DNA of 14,710 nucleotides from the NCBI GenBank assembly GCA_030605865.1, contig JAUWHN010000037.1:1-14710 (forward strand), read 5' to 3'. The translations under genes were made by a program, and so were the position numbers. Source of the DNA: Candidatus Portnoyibacteriota bacterium (GTDB lineage Bacteria; Patescibacteriota; Minisyncoccia; RBG-13-40-8-A; JAUWHN01). This document shows positions 1 to 6,089 of this stretch, piece after piece. The notes beneath the pieces are model-generated. The model made no database searches. It saw only the letters and a list, made by a program, of their open reading frames with translations, and had not been told where the DNA came from. Position 1 is the stretch's first letter, and each line of letters starts with the position of its first letter.

Positions 1-861
1 AAGCTCTTTTTTAGATAATTTTAATTCTTTGGAAATTCTCTTCTGATTCAAGGCTAGTTGTTTTCTTTTTTCTTCAAATTCTTTTAATTTTTCTTTACCG
101 TTTACTCCTTGCTTGATTTCACTGCGAAATAGTTCAACAAAATATTCTTTTTCTAAAATAGTTGGCCCGCTGTAATGAAATTCTAACCAATCATATTTTT
201 GTTTGCGTTCCTCTGCTGCTTTATCTATTGATTTTTCGTCTTTTTGGATCTGTAAAAGTAATTTATAAAAATCCTCTTCCTGCTCCATAACCGGGCTTTT
301 TTCTAAGGGCGTGGTTAAAATTCCAAAAACCTCCGGAGTAGTCAATTTATAATTTGTATCTTTAACCCTTTTTTCAAGAAAATCCATTATCTTATTGGTC
401 AACATATTGTGGTCAAAATCAACCAGGTTAACTACGTGCCCCCAAATATTCGCATCTACCATAAGATTAAATAATTTTGAGTAAACATCAATTAGCTTTT
501 TATCAGAATATTGCGACAAATCTTGTTTAAACAACCACAAAACGTAATCCCGAACCCTCTTTGCAGCAATCCGGCTCTCTTTATTTGCTCTTTCAAAAAA
601 CTTTGAATCTTTATCTAATTTATCAATAACATTCTCGGCCTGCTCTACATAATCTTTCTCTACTAAGCACCAGTTAAATTTCTGCTTATTGGCTTTTTCC
701 TCAATGGTTTCAAATAAAGAAGGGGTTGTTTTTTCAACCTGAACTATTTTTTTAAATTTAGGAGTAGTTACACCCAGCATATAAGATGTAGGATGAACCA
801 AAGGAGTAGCATAATCAACTGCTAATAACTTCCATTGAATTTTATTTTTATCTTTTAACAT
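1..861 (-). CDS. PEP-utilising-family protein, N-terminal part (3' end beyond the window)
   Basis: An open frame of 287 codons starts at the ATG at 859-861 and runs without a stop off the left edge, so the C-terminus is missing. The visible part is soluble and mostly helical and charged, with no signal peptide. It opens with an IQWKLLAVDY segment that resembles the NKWKLLITRE opening of the next gene upstream. Later segments (LTTPLEKSPVMEQEEDFYKL, then YDWLEFHYSGPTILEKE, roughly residues 185-240) look like the helical region that precedes the phosphohistidine domain in PEP synthase-related proteins of archaea and CPR bacteria; this is from family memory. The gene begins 4 nt after the stop of the swivel-domain gene, so the two are almost certainly co-transcribed paralogues. 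I infer that a PEP-mobile domain follows outside the window. No ATP-grasp domain is visible. Substrate is unknown. Confidence 0.75.
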   Translation of the reverse strand, partial: MLKDKNKIQWKLLAVDYATPLVHPTSYMLGVTTPKFKKIVQVEKTTPSLFETIEEKANKQKFNWCLVEKDYVEQAENVIDKLDKDSKFFERANKESRIAAKRVRDYVLWLFKQDLSQYSDKKLIDVYSKLFNLMVDANIWGHVVNLVDFDHNMLTNKIMDFLEKRVKDTNYKLTTPEVFGILTTPLEKSPVMEQEEDFYKLLLQIQKDEKSIDKAAEERKQKYDWLEFHYSGPTILEKEYFVELFRSEIKQGVNGKEKLKEFEEKRKQLALNQKRISKELKLSKKEL

Positions 862-865
862 ATTT

Positions 866-1906
866 TTACTTCTTCAAAATCCTCACTACCCCTTTATCCG
901 CATCAACTTCTACCAAATCCCCATCTTTTAAAACTTTGGTGGCGATTTTAGTGCCAATGATACAGGGGATTTTTAGTTCGCGGGAAATAATGGCTGCGTG
1001 ACAGGTGATGCCGCCTTCATCGGTAACAATGGCAATGGCTTTTTTAACGGCCGGTATTAAACGAGGCGTGGTCATAATTGACACTAAAATTTCGCCCTTT
1101 TTCATCTGTTCCATTTGATTTTTAGTATTAACGATTCTCGTCTTTCCCTTGACATAACCGGGCGATGCCACCGTTCCCTTAATTTCTTCCGTTTTAAAAA
1201 CCTCTGCCTCTTGCGGCAACTGTTTCTTTTTAAGATCCTGTGCCTTTCTGCCTGTATAAAGTCTAATCTTACCATTTTGTAAATATAGAACATAATATCT
1301 TTGCCTATCCTTTAAAATCTTATTTTCTATCTGCTTTTTTCCTTTAAGAAGTTCTAAAAATTCATTTGGTAAATAATACATTAAATCTTTTATGGTTATT
1401 TTGTGTTTTCGGCAAATTTTCTTAAAAAAAGGTGCAAGTTTATCCCAAGCTCGACTACTTTCTACTTCTGCTTTTTCGTGCCAATCGCCGATTTTCTTAA
1501 TATCTTTTACTAGATTTTTTAACTCAAGAATCTTAGCTAAATCATTGGTATAAAATACGATTGCTCTGGCTAATTTATAATAATTAATAAATTCTTTAAA
1601 ACTCTTAGCAATTCCTTCTGATAAAATAGATTTTGTAGAATTATTGAGATTATTCAAAATCTTTGTCCAGTACGGGATAAGCTTCTTCAAATAGTCTCGC
1701 TGGTATTCAACCCACACTAAATTACGACGACCTTCTGTTCCCGGTAAATAAATATACTGAGAAGTAAGGCCATCTCTATTTACTACCAATAGATTTTTGA
1801 CTCTTGCTTTTGAAAAACTGCCGAACATGCCTTGATATCCCGCTACCCTAAGATATCGTTCAAATAAAACAGTTTCTCTGGTTATAAGAAGTTTCCACTT
1901 ATTCAT
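866..1906 (-). CDS. Phosphohistidine swivelling-domain (PEP-utilising mobile domain) protein
   Basis: This 346-residue cytoplasmic protein has a helical N-terminal part and a clear PEP-utilising mobile domain at about residues 244-346. The signature TDEGGITCHAAI contains the phospho-acceptor His303, followed by SRELKIPCIIGT. In PEP synthase and pyruvate phosphate dikinase this domain shuttles phosphate between an ATP-grasp domain and a PEP/pyruvate barrel. Neither partner domain is present here, so the protein is not a complete PEP synthase. I chose the ATG at 1904-1906. It lies 4 nt after the upstream stop and has GGGAG about 8 nt before it. The frame stays open to a TTG at 1981, but that start would overlap the upstream gene by about 71 nt. 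The gene is followed 4 nt later by a paralogue. The domain call is secure; substrate and partner are not known. Confidence 0.85.
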   Translation of the reverse strand: MNKWKLLITRETVLFERYLRVAGYQGMFGSFSKARVKNLLVVNRDGLTSQYIYLPGTEGRRNLVWVEYQRDYLKKLIPYWTKILNNLNNSTKSILSEGIAKSFKEFINYYKLARAIVFYTNDLAKILELKNLVKDIKKIGDWHEKAEVESSRAWDKLAPFFKKICRKHKITIKDLMYYLPNEFLELLKGKKQIENKILKDRQRYYVLYLQNGKIRLYTGRKAQDLKKKQLPQEAEVFKTEEIKGTVASPGYVKGKTRIVNTKNQMEQMKKGEILVSIMTTPRLIPAVKKAIAIVTDEGGITCHAAIISRELKIPCIIGTKIATKVLKDGDLVEVDADKGVVRILKK

Positions 1907-1910
1907 AAAT

Positions 1911-3023
1911 TTACTCCCATATCCCCGGAATTTTTTCGCCGCTGGGACATTGGCCGTTTTTGAGATTATTTTTAGTGACAAAATGGCCTTGGCGTTGAAT
2001 TGCTATTTCGTTGGATTCCGGACAATAAGTTGATTCCCCTTCGGGATAGACGATGTTGCCGGTATAAACATATTTAAGCCCTTCTTCTATAGCGATTTCC
2101 CTAGCTCGAATTACTGTTTCATTTGGCGTGGGCGGCAAGTTCTGCAACTTATACATTGGATGAAAACGAGAAAAGTGAAGCGGGACCTCGTCGCCTAAAT
2201 TTTCTTTTATCCATTTTGCCATTCCTCGAATTTCCTCTTCGCTGTCGTTCTCACCAGGAATAAGTAAATTAACAATTTCCAACCAGGTGTTGCTATTTTT
2301 AACAATTTTCATGGCATCTAAAACAGGTTGAAGATGACCACCAATGAATTCCCGATAAAATTCTTCGCTAAAGCCCTTAAAATCAATTTTATAGGCATCA
2401 ATGTATTGCAAAAGTTCGCGTAATGGCTCGGGATTAATGTAGCCGGCACTGACCACTACAGTTTTTAGCCCCTTTTCCTTGGCTAACTTAGCAATATCCA
2501 ACATATATTCATAAAAAATTATCGGCTCGCTGTAGGTAAAGGCAATTGATTGGCTGTTGCTTTGAATGGCTGCTTGAACCACTTCTTCGGGGGTCGCTTC
2601 TTGAGTTTGAACATCCCAAGGAAAAACTTGAGCAATCTGCCAATTCTGACAATAAAGACAGCGAAGATTACAACCAGTAGTAGCTATAGAAAAAGCCCTG
2701 CTTCCCGGAAGAACGTGAAAGAAAGGCTTTTTCTCAATGGGGTCAACATAAACCGAAGCCAAGTTCCCATAAACCATTGAGTAAAGTTCTCCATCTATAT
2801 TCTTTTTTGCTTTACAGACGCCAATTTGCCCCTCGGACAAAATACAGCGATTAGGACAAAGATTGCACTGAACCATTTTGTTGGAAAGTTTCTTATAATA
2901 TTTGGCCGGATGAAATTTGGTTTCATTAGCAATCTCAGCTGATTTCTCGCGATTATAAATCAAATAACCAACCAGACCGATAATGATGATTAAAAATAAA
3001 ATCGCAAAAAACTTTTTAGTCAT
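1911..3023 (-). CDS. amrS: Membrane-anchored radical SAM enzyme of the AmmeMemoRadiSam type
   Basis: This 370-residue protein has the radical SAM cluster motif C118xxxC122xxC125 (CNLRCLYC) followed by QNW. An upstream Cys group (C53, C56, C60, C70) and the DPIEKKPFFH block are typical of the AmmeMemoRadiSam-system radical SAM family, related to pyruvate formate-lyase activating enzymes. It should bind a 4Fe-4S cluster and cleave S-adenosylmethionine; the physiological substrate is not established to my knowledge. Residues 5-23 form a hydrophobic N-terminal anchor preceded by lysines. A 4Fe-4S radical enzyme is expected to work in the cytoplasm, so the anchor may only tether it. The C-terminal ribbon, which I recall as two CxxC pairs in the family, reads CPES and CPSG here, so each pair keeps one Cys. 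It starts 5 nt after a small membrane-protein gene and ends 4 nt before the swivel gene. Neither AMMECR1 nor Memo is in the window. Confidence 0.85.
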   Translation of the reverse strand: MTKKFFAILFLIIIIGLVGYLIYNREKSAEIANETKFHPAKYYKKLSNKMVQCNLCPNRCILSEGQIGVCKAKKNIDGELYSMVYGNLASVYVDPIEKKPFFHVLPGSRAFSIATTGCNLRCLYCQNWQIAQVFPWDVQTQEATPEEVVQAAIQSNSQSIAFTYSEPIIFYEYMLDIAKLAKEKGLKTVVVSAGYINPEPLRELLQYIDAYKIDFKGFSEEFYREFIGGHLQPVLDAMKIVKNSNTWLEIVNLLIPGENDSEEEIRGMAKWIKENLGDEVPLHFSRFHPMYKLQNLPPTPNETVIRAREIAIEEGLKYVYTGNIVYPEGESTYCPESNEIAIQRQGHFVTKNNLKNGQCPSGEKIPGIWE

Positions 3024-3028
3024 GATTT

Positions 3029-3334
3029 TTATCTAAAAAACAACCAGAAGAAAAAGAACAAAAGGATTAAGCTAATAACTAAAACATAAGTGTCGGCTGT
3101 TTTTTTCTCTTTGAACAATTTCCACCTTTGCAAAGCATATCTGATGCTGATTCCGACATGCAACAAGAAAAAAATAAAAAGAGGAATAGGGAGAATGTTG
3201 TCGTGAAGATAAGTGGCAAAAACCGGGTCAATAATCTGCTTAGTCATTCCATAGCCGGAAATAATAAATAAAATTATCAACACCAACAAAACCCAAGCAC
3301 TAAATCTATTCAATTTTATTAAAAATTTTTCCAT
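3029..3334 (-). CDS. Small three-helix membrane protein, possibly cytochrome b-like
   Basis: This 101-residue protein has three hydrophobic segments at about residues 13-31, 47-66 and 80-100. Its only two histidines are H44 and H59 (LHDNILP and FLLHVGI), separated by 15 residues at or near the second segment. In b-type cytochromes, helix histidines with similar spacing can ligate hemes on the two membrane faces. The RFSAWVLL opening and SGYGM turn also recall small cytochrome b-like anchors, but a heme-binding role is an inference. The gene sits 3 nt after a CcdA/DsbD-like gene and 5 nt before a radical SAM gene, so it probably belongs to one redox operon with them. It could equally be an uncharacterised subunit of the thiol transporter. 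Coding status is well supported by the tight spacing and sensible composition. Confidence 0.7.
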   Translation of the reverse strand: MEKFLIKLNRFSAWVLLVLIILFIISGYGMTKQIIDPVFATYLHDNILPIPLFIFFLLHVGISIRYALQRWKLFKEKKTADTYVLVISLILLFFFFWLFFR

Positions 3335-3337
3335 AAA

Positions 3338-3997
3338 TTAAAATCCGTGAAAAATTACAACCCCTCTACTAATATAGTATATCCCATAAATTAAAAATAT
3401 AATACCGACAATTAAGGCGCTAATTCGGGCAATCAGCCGAAATTCTTTGAGCTTGCCTAAAAGCCCAAGAAAAACTAAAGGCAGCATATAAAGAGAGGTC
3501 GCTATAAAAAATACTATAAAATAAACTATCCCTTTAACCACGCTATGAAGAGTAAAAACATAAACCAAAGACATTAGAAATGGCGGGCAAATATTAATCC
3601 CCATTAAAAAACCCATAACCAAGGGACTTTTTTCTCTGAAAAATTTTCCCGAACAAAGAGACCATTTTGGTTTTCCCGCCCGAGGCGGGTCCGCCTTTGG
3701 CAGAAAAAATCCTAAAGCATAAATAATCAAAAACAAAGAAAGAACCATTAAAGAGATGATTAAAATCAAATTAACTGTTGAGTTACTGATTCTTTCGCCC
3801 AAATACCCGAAAATCGCCCCAAAAAGAACATAGCCCCAAAAGCGGCCAAAAATAAATTTCAAGATTACTTTAAAATTTCTCTTGATTTCCCGCTGTTCAG
3901 CAACAAGATAAGGAGCAATAAAAGGCACGCAATAAGTAAAACAAAAAATCCCTACCGAAAGCCCCAGTAAAAATGGTTGTATTAAAACATCTCGCAT
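3338..3997 (-). CDS. CcdA/DsbD-like transmembrane thiol-electron transporter
   Basis: This 219-residue protein has about six hydrophobic segments. The first contains C19xxxC23 (CFTYCVPF) and the fourth contains C137 in NICPPF. Cysteines in the first and fourth helices, each near prolines, match the CcdA, DsbD transmembrane and UreH/TauE-like (DsbD_2) fold, which moves reducing equivalents from cytoplasmic thioredoxin to the outside of the membrane. Residues 102-109 (ADPPRAGK) form a loop between segments three and four encoded by a GC-rich palindromic insert. No Shine-Dalgarno sequence precedes the ATG, and an in-frame TAA lies two codons upstream, so the start is fixed. It begins a group with the two-His membrane protein and the radical SAM enzyme. 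Candidate targets outside the cell include the Cys-rich pilin-like protein (5198-5827) and the PilX-like protein (8284-9543); that link is inference. Confidence 0.75.
   Translation of the reverse strand: MRDVLIQPFLLGLSVGIFCFTYCVPFIAPYLVAEQREIKRNFKVILKFIFGRFWGYVLFGAIFGYLGERISNSTVNLILIISLMVLSLFLIIYALGFFLPKADPPRAGKPKWSLCSGKFFREKSPLVMGFLMGINICPPFLMSLVYVFTLHSVVKGIVYFIVFFIATSLYMLPLVFLGLLGKLKEFRLIARISALIVGIIFLIYGIYYISRGVVIFHGF
3675..3695 (-). repeat. GC-rich palindromic insert encoding ADPPRAGK
   Basis: A 21-bp GC-rich block interrupts AT-rich coding sequence. CCCGCC (3675-3680) and GGCGGG (3684-3689) form a 6-bp stem around CGA, and GGCGG/CCGCC (3684-3688 and 3691-3695) give an alternative pairing. 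It is read in frame as part of ADPPRAGK in the loop of the CcdA-like protein. I recall this peptide recurring in unrelated CPR proteins, which suggests a dispersed palindromic element tolerated in loops. Confidence 0.6.
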
Positions 3998-4004
3998 AGA
4001 TTAA

Positions 4005-4013
4005 AACATACCA
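4005..4013 (-). promoter_or_regulatory. Possible extended -10 element for the CcdA-like/radical SAM group
   Basis: On the minus strand the sequence TGGTATGTT fits an extended -10 (TGn plus TATGTT, 4 of 6 matches to TATAAT). It ends 7 nt before the ATG at 3997, so transcription would start at or next to the start codon and give a leaderless message. This fits the lack of a Shine-Dalgarno sequence. No convincing -35 lies at the usual distance. AT-rich sequence makes chance matches likely. Confidence 0.3.
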
Positions 4014-4047
4014 CAACCCAGCTCTTTTTTTATTGTCCACATTGTGT

Positions 4048-5085
4048 TCAATCGTGTACAATTGCTTCTTCAGTGTAGCGGCTGGCTGGATTCCATAAAA
4101 GCCAACCGTATGAATCGGTGTCATAAACTGCTTGCTTTTGTAATTCTATCATCTTCTTGTTATAAGTCGCTCCTAAGTCAAAATCCTGAAGCCAAGGACG
4201 AAGCTTGGCTTCGGTATCAAACATCCTGAACTTTCCTTTTTCAAGATTGGGCTTAATTATTTCGTAAGGATAGGCAGCTGGATTTTTATAACCCTCAAAA
4301 CCAGAAGGATAATGAGAGGGATAAACCATCGGGCAGATAAAATCAAAATAAGGCAGGGCATATTCTAAAATCTGACCAATATTCATATCAAAATTTTCTT
4401 CGTGCCAAAGAGTTAAGCCGAACAAATCAGCCGAAAGAAAAACATTGGTGGGTTTAAGCTGCTCATTGATATATTTAAAAAACTCCCTGATTATTTCGGG
4501 TTTTGATAGTTTCTCGTCCCAAACCGGATAAACTATCATGCTTATATTACCATCAGAGGGAAATCTGATATAATCAAAATTTATTTCATCAAAGCCAATT
4601 TTAACTGCTTCTTTGGCTATTTCAATATGATAATCCCATACCTCTTTTGAAGCAGGATCAAGCCAGGTTTTACCAACCCAATCGCGCCAAAGGCCGCCCC
4701 ATTTATTTTTTAAAGCTAATTCCGGTTTAATCTTAGGGAAAAGATTGTCTTTAAAAACTACAATTCTGGCTATAGTATAAATATTTTCCTGATGAAGCTT
4801 TTCAATAATTTCTTTAAGGTTAGGGATGATGGTATCAAAAACAACCTTTCCATCCACTTCTTTAATGTCAATAACTACAGCATTTAGTTCTGTTTTTTTA
4901 ATTAGCTCTAAAAAATGGGCCATTTTTTGAGCATTGCCGGCTGTCCAGGAAGTAAGATAAACCCCCTTAATATAAGGGGGATATTTTTTGATCGGGGCTA
5001 AGCTCCGATCAAGATTAAACCCTAAATCAATAAACAAAAAAACAATCAAAGCTAAAATTAAAAAAAGAAAAACTTTTTCTTTCAT
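4048..5085 (-). CDS. Membrane-anchored putative glycoside hydrolase, DUF4015 family
   Basis: This 345-residue protein starts with a signal anchor (residues 5-20, after MKEK). A short linker leads into a TIM-barrel-like domain that begins near KGVYLTSWTAG (residues 40-50). VVIDIKE (about 70-76), KTWLDP (139-144) and the hallmark NFDYIRFPSDG (169-179) are typical of the DUF4015 putative glycoside hydrolase family, which has carbohydrate-active relatives but little direct biochemistry. It probably acts on the outer face of the membrane on cell-surface or exogenous polysaccharide. The ATG at 5083-5085 must be the start, because it encodes the signal anchor, yet it lies only 4 nt after the end of tRNA-Arg. 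The nearest G-rich stretch is the tRNA acceptor strand. Two short palindromes lie in the linker and barrel start (residues 25-42). A 50-bp gap follows. Confidence 0.85.
   Translation of the reverse strand: MKEKVFLFLILALIVFLFIDLGFNLDRSLAPIKKYPPYIKGVYLTSWTAGNAQKMAHFLELIKKTELNAVVIDIKEVDGKVVFDTIIPNLKEIIEKLHQENIYTIARIVVFKDNLFPKIKPELALKNKWGGLWRDWVGKTWLDPASKEVWDYHIEIAKEAVKIGFDEINFDYIRFPSDGNISMIVYPVWDEKLSKPEIIREFFKYINEQLKPTNVFLSADLFGLTLWHEENFDMNIGQILEYALPYFDFICPMVYPSHYPSGFEGYKNPAAYPYEIIKPNLEKGKFRMFDTEAKLRPWLQDFDLGATYNKKMIELQKQAVYDTDSYGWLLWNPASRYTEEAIVHD
4962..4980. repeat. Perfect 8-bp inverted repeat inside the DUF4015 gene
   Basis: CCCCCTTA (4962-4969) and TAAGGGGG (4973-4980) form a perfect 8-bp stem with a 3-nt loop. 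It encodes the region around residues 36-42 (PPYIKGV) at the start of the conserved domain, so it may simply be coding constraint. It is 7 bp from a second palindrome at 4988-5012. Confidence 0.5.
4988..5012. repeat. 25-bp near-perfect palindrome in the linker of the DUF4015 gene
   Basis: Arms 4988-4999 (TTGATCGGGGCT) and 5001-5012 match in 11 of 12 positions around one central A; the odd pair is a G opposite T. It encodes LDRSLAPIK at about residues 25-33, in the linker between the signal anchor and the barrel. It is GC-richer than its flanks, like the other palindromic inserts in this window, but differs from them in sequence. Confidence 0.6.
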
Positions 5086-5089
5086 AGAA

Positions 5090-5161
5090 TGCCCCCACTA
5101 GGAGTCGAACCTAGATACCCAGCTTAGAAGGCTGGTGTTCTATCCGTTGAACTACGGGGGC
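5090..5161 (-). tRNA. tRNA-Arg (anticodon TCT, reads AGA)
   Basis: The minus strand folds into a complete 72-nt cloverleaf. The acceptor stem GCCCCCG/TGGGGGC has 7 pairs, the last G-T, with an A discriminator at 5090. The D stem is GTTC/GAAC with an 8-nt loop containing GG. The anticodon stem CCAGC/GCTGG encloses CTTCTAA, giving anticodon TCT. The T stem CTAGG/CCTAG encloses TTCGACT. The 3' CCA is not encoded; the next bases are TTC. The gene is flanked by minus-strand protein genes with no recognisable terminator on either side, so it may be excised from a longer transcript. Confidence 0.96.
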
Positions 5162-5171
5162 TCGCTCCAAA

Positions 5172-5177
5172 ATCATA
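5172..5177 (-). promoter_or_regulatory. Possible -10 box upstream of tRNA-Arg
   Basis: TATGAT on the minus strand matches TATAAT in 5 of 6 positions and would place the transcript start a few bases before the tRNA 5' end. No -35 is visible at 17 bp. It would drive the tRNA and the adjoining DUF4015 gene independently of the pilus operon. Confidence 0.3.
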
Positions 5178-5197
5178 ACACAGAAGTTCATTTGGCG

Positions 5198-5827
5198 CTA
5201 AACATGAGGTATTTCTGGGGCTTCTCTTCCAATTTCCTTATATTCGGGTTTCGGACATTCAATCTTATCCCATGGCCAGGGAAGTTTTTGCTCGCCGACG
5301 CCTGTTTTAGTTCCAACTAAAAGAAGCATGGTTTCATTAATTACCATCCAAGCCATAAAAGTAACAAGCAAGCCAATGATGACATAGGTTATTACCCGCT
5401 TGCCGTGACTGGCTTTCTCCGGCACCCCGCCTGAAGTTAGAATTATAAGCCCTCCAACCCCAATCATTACTGTGCCTATGGCAAGTATTATGGTTATGAA
5501 GCCATCAATAACATTTTGAGCCAGAACAAAAAAATGACAGATGTTGCAAGGATCACCTATTCCGGGAGACTGTGGATTAACACACACATTATAATTTCTT
5601 TCAACGCATACATTCACTTTATTTTCCTCATTGCAGGTATCTCCTCCTTCAGGACATTTCTTCTCCCATTTTTCGCACTGCCACTCCTCACATCTCCCGC
5701 AAGGAACCAACGGCCCCTCAAAAGGAAAACGAGCAGCAGATGCTACTTGAGGCAGCACTAATAATACCAGTAAAATAGCTAAAATAGTAATTAAGAGATG
5801 CTTAGACATAATTTTATCTAAACACAT
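5198..5827 (-). CDS. Cys-rich two-helix membrane protein, T4SS-pilin-like
   Basis: This 209-residue protein has a signal peptide (hydrophobic core about 11-25, likely cleavage after VASA at 31). A Cys-rich external segment follows, with nine cysteines at 43, 46, 51, 58, 65, 74, 82, 94 and 97. Two transmembrane segments lie at about 107-131 and 145-170, with GGVPEKASHGKR between them. The tail carries C191. The two-helix layout with a GG and basic loop matches the VirB2/TrbC-like T4SS_pilin family that is common in CPR genomes; this is from family memory. The start at 5827 overlaps the upstream gene by 14 nt and is chosen because AAGGAG lies exactly 7 nt before it. The later ATG at 5809 has no such site. 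It is the last gene of the pilus operon, so a surface or pilus-linked role is plausible but unproven. Confidence 0.75.
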   Translation of the reverse strand: MCLDKIMSKHLLITILAILLVLLVLPQVASAARFPFEGPLVPCGRCEEWQCEKWEKKCPEGGDTCNEENKVNVCVERNYNVCVNPQSPGIGDPCNICHFFVLAQNVIDGFITIILAIGTVMIGVGGLIILTSGGVPEKASHGKRVITYVIIGLLVTFMAWMVINETMLLLVGTKTGVGEQKLPWPWDKIECPKPEYKEIGREAPEIPHV

Positions 5828-6089
5828 CGGGATACTCCTTCCCCATTGCTTCTAAAATATTTTCTTCTCGCGGTTCTAAATCCTCCATTATTTTTTGAAA
5901 AACAGCTTTTTTTAATTTAACTTCTTTGTAAAACGCCTGGGGCGGCGCTACAACCGCTTTATAGGCATAATTGTAGAAAATAAAAGTAGCATAAAGAATG
6001 ACAATAACAAAAACTACTAAAACCATCAAAGCTAAATGCCTTTCTAATACTTTTAACGGTTTTTTTGAAATTTTTCTAATATTTAACAT
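5814..6089 (-). CDS. Unrecognised single-pass membrane protein in the pilus operon
   Basis: This 91-residue protein has a basic N-terminus (MLNIRKISKKPLKVLERH), one transmembrane helix at about 20-45 (VLVVFVIVILYATFIFY), and an external tail rich in Lys and Glu that looks helical. I do not recognise a family. It overlaps pilO at its 5' end by 14 nt and the T4SS-pilin-like gene at its 3' end by 14 nt, so translation of all three is probably coupled. It sits where pilP follows pilO in diderm pilus operons, but it lacks a lipobox and any visible beta domain. It may instead be a lineage-specific partner of PilN/PilO. A coding role is well supported by the overlaps and the clear topology. Confidence 0.65.
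   Translation of the reverse strand: MLNIRKISKKPLKVLERHLALMVLVVFVIVILYATFIFYNYAYKAVVAPPQAFYKEVKLKKAVFQKIMEDLEPREENILEAMGKEYPDVFR
5835..5840 (-). promoter_or_regulatory. Shine-Dalgarno site fixing the start of the Cys-rich protein
   Basis: AAGGAG on the minus strand lies 7 nt before the ATG at 5825-5827 and inside the 3' end of the preceding gene. It supports the start MCLDKIM rather than the internal Met7 at 5809. Confidence 0.7.

Noticed and set aside
1907..1981. TTG-initiated extension of the swivel-domain gene by 25 residues
   Set aside because: It would overlap the radical SAM gene by about 71 nt, while the ATG at 1906 has a GGGAG site and a 4-nt gap like its neighbours.
3897..4124. 75-codon minus-strand frame spanning the end of the DUF4015 gene and the start of the CcdA-like gene
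   Set aside because: It overlaps both real genes in another frame and shows no domain or ribosome site.
5086..5197. tRNA gene as an integration (att) site
   Set aside because: No integrase gene or direct repeat of the tRNA 3' end was seen in the window.
5804..5809. Internal Met7 as start of the Cys-rich pilin-like protein
   Set aside because: AAGGAG is placed 7 nt before the first ATG at 5827, and nothing comparable precedes the second.
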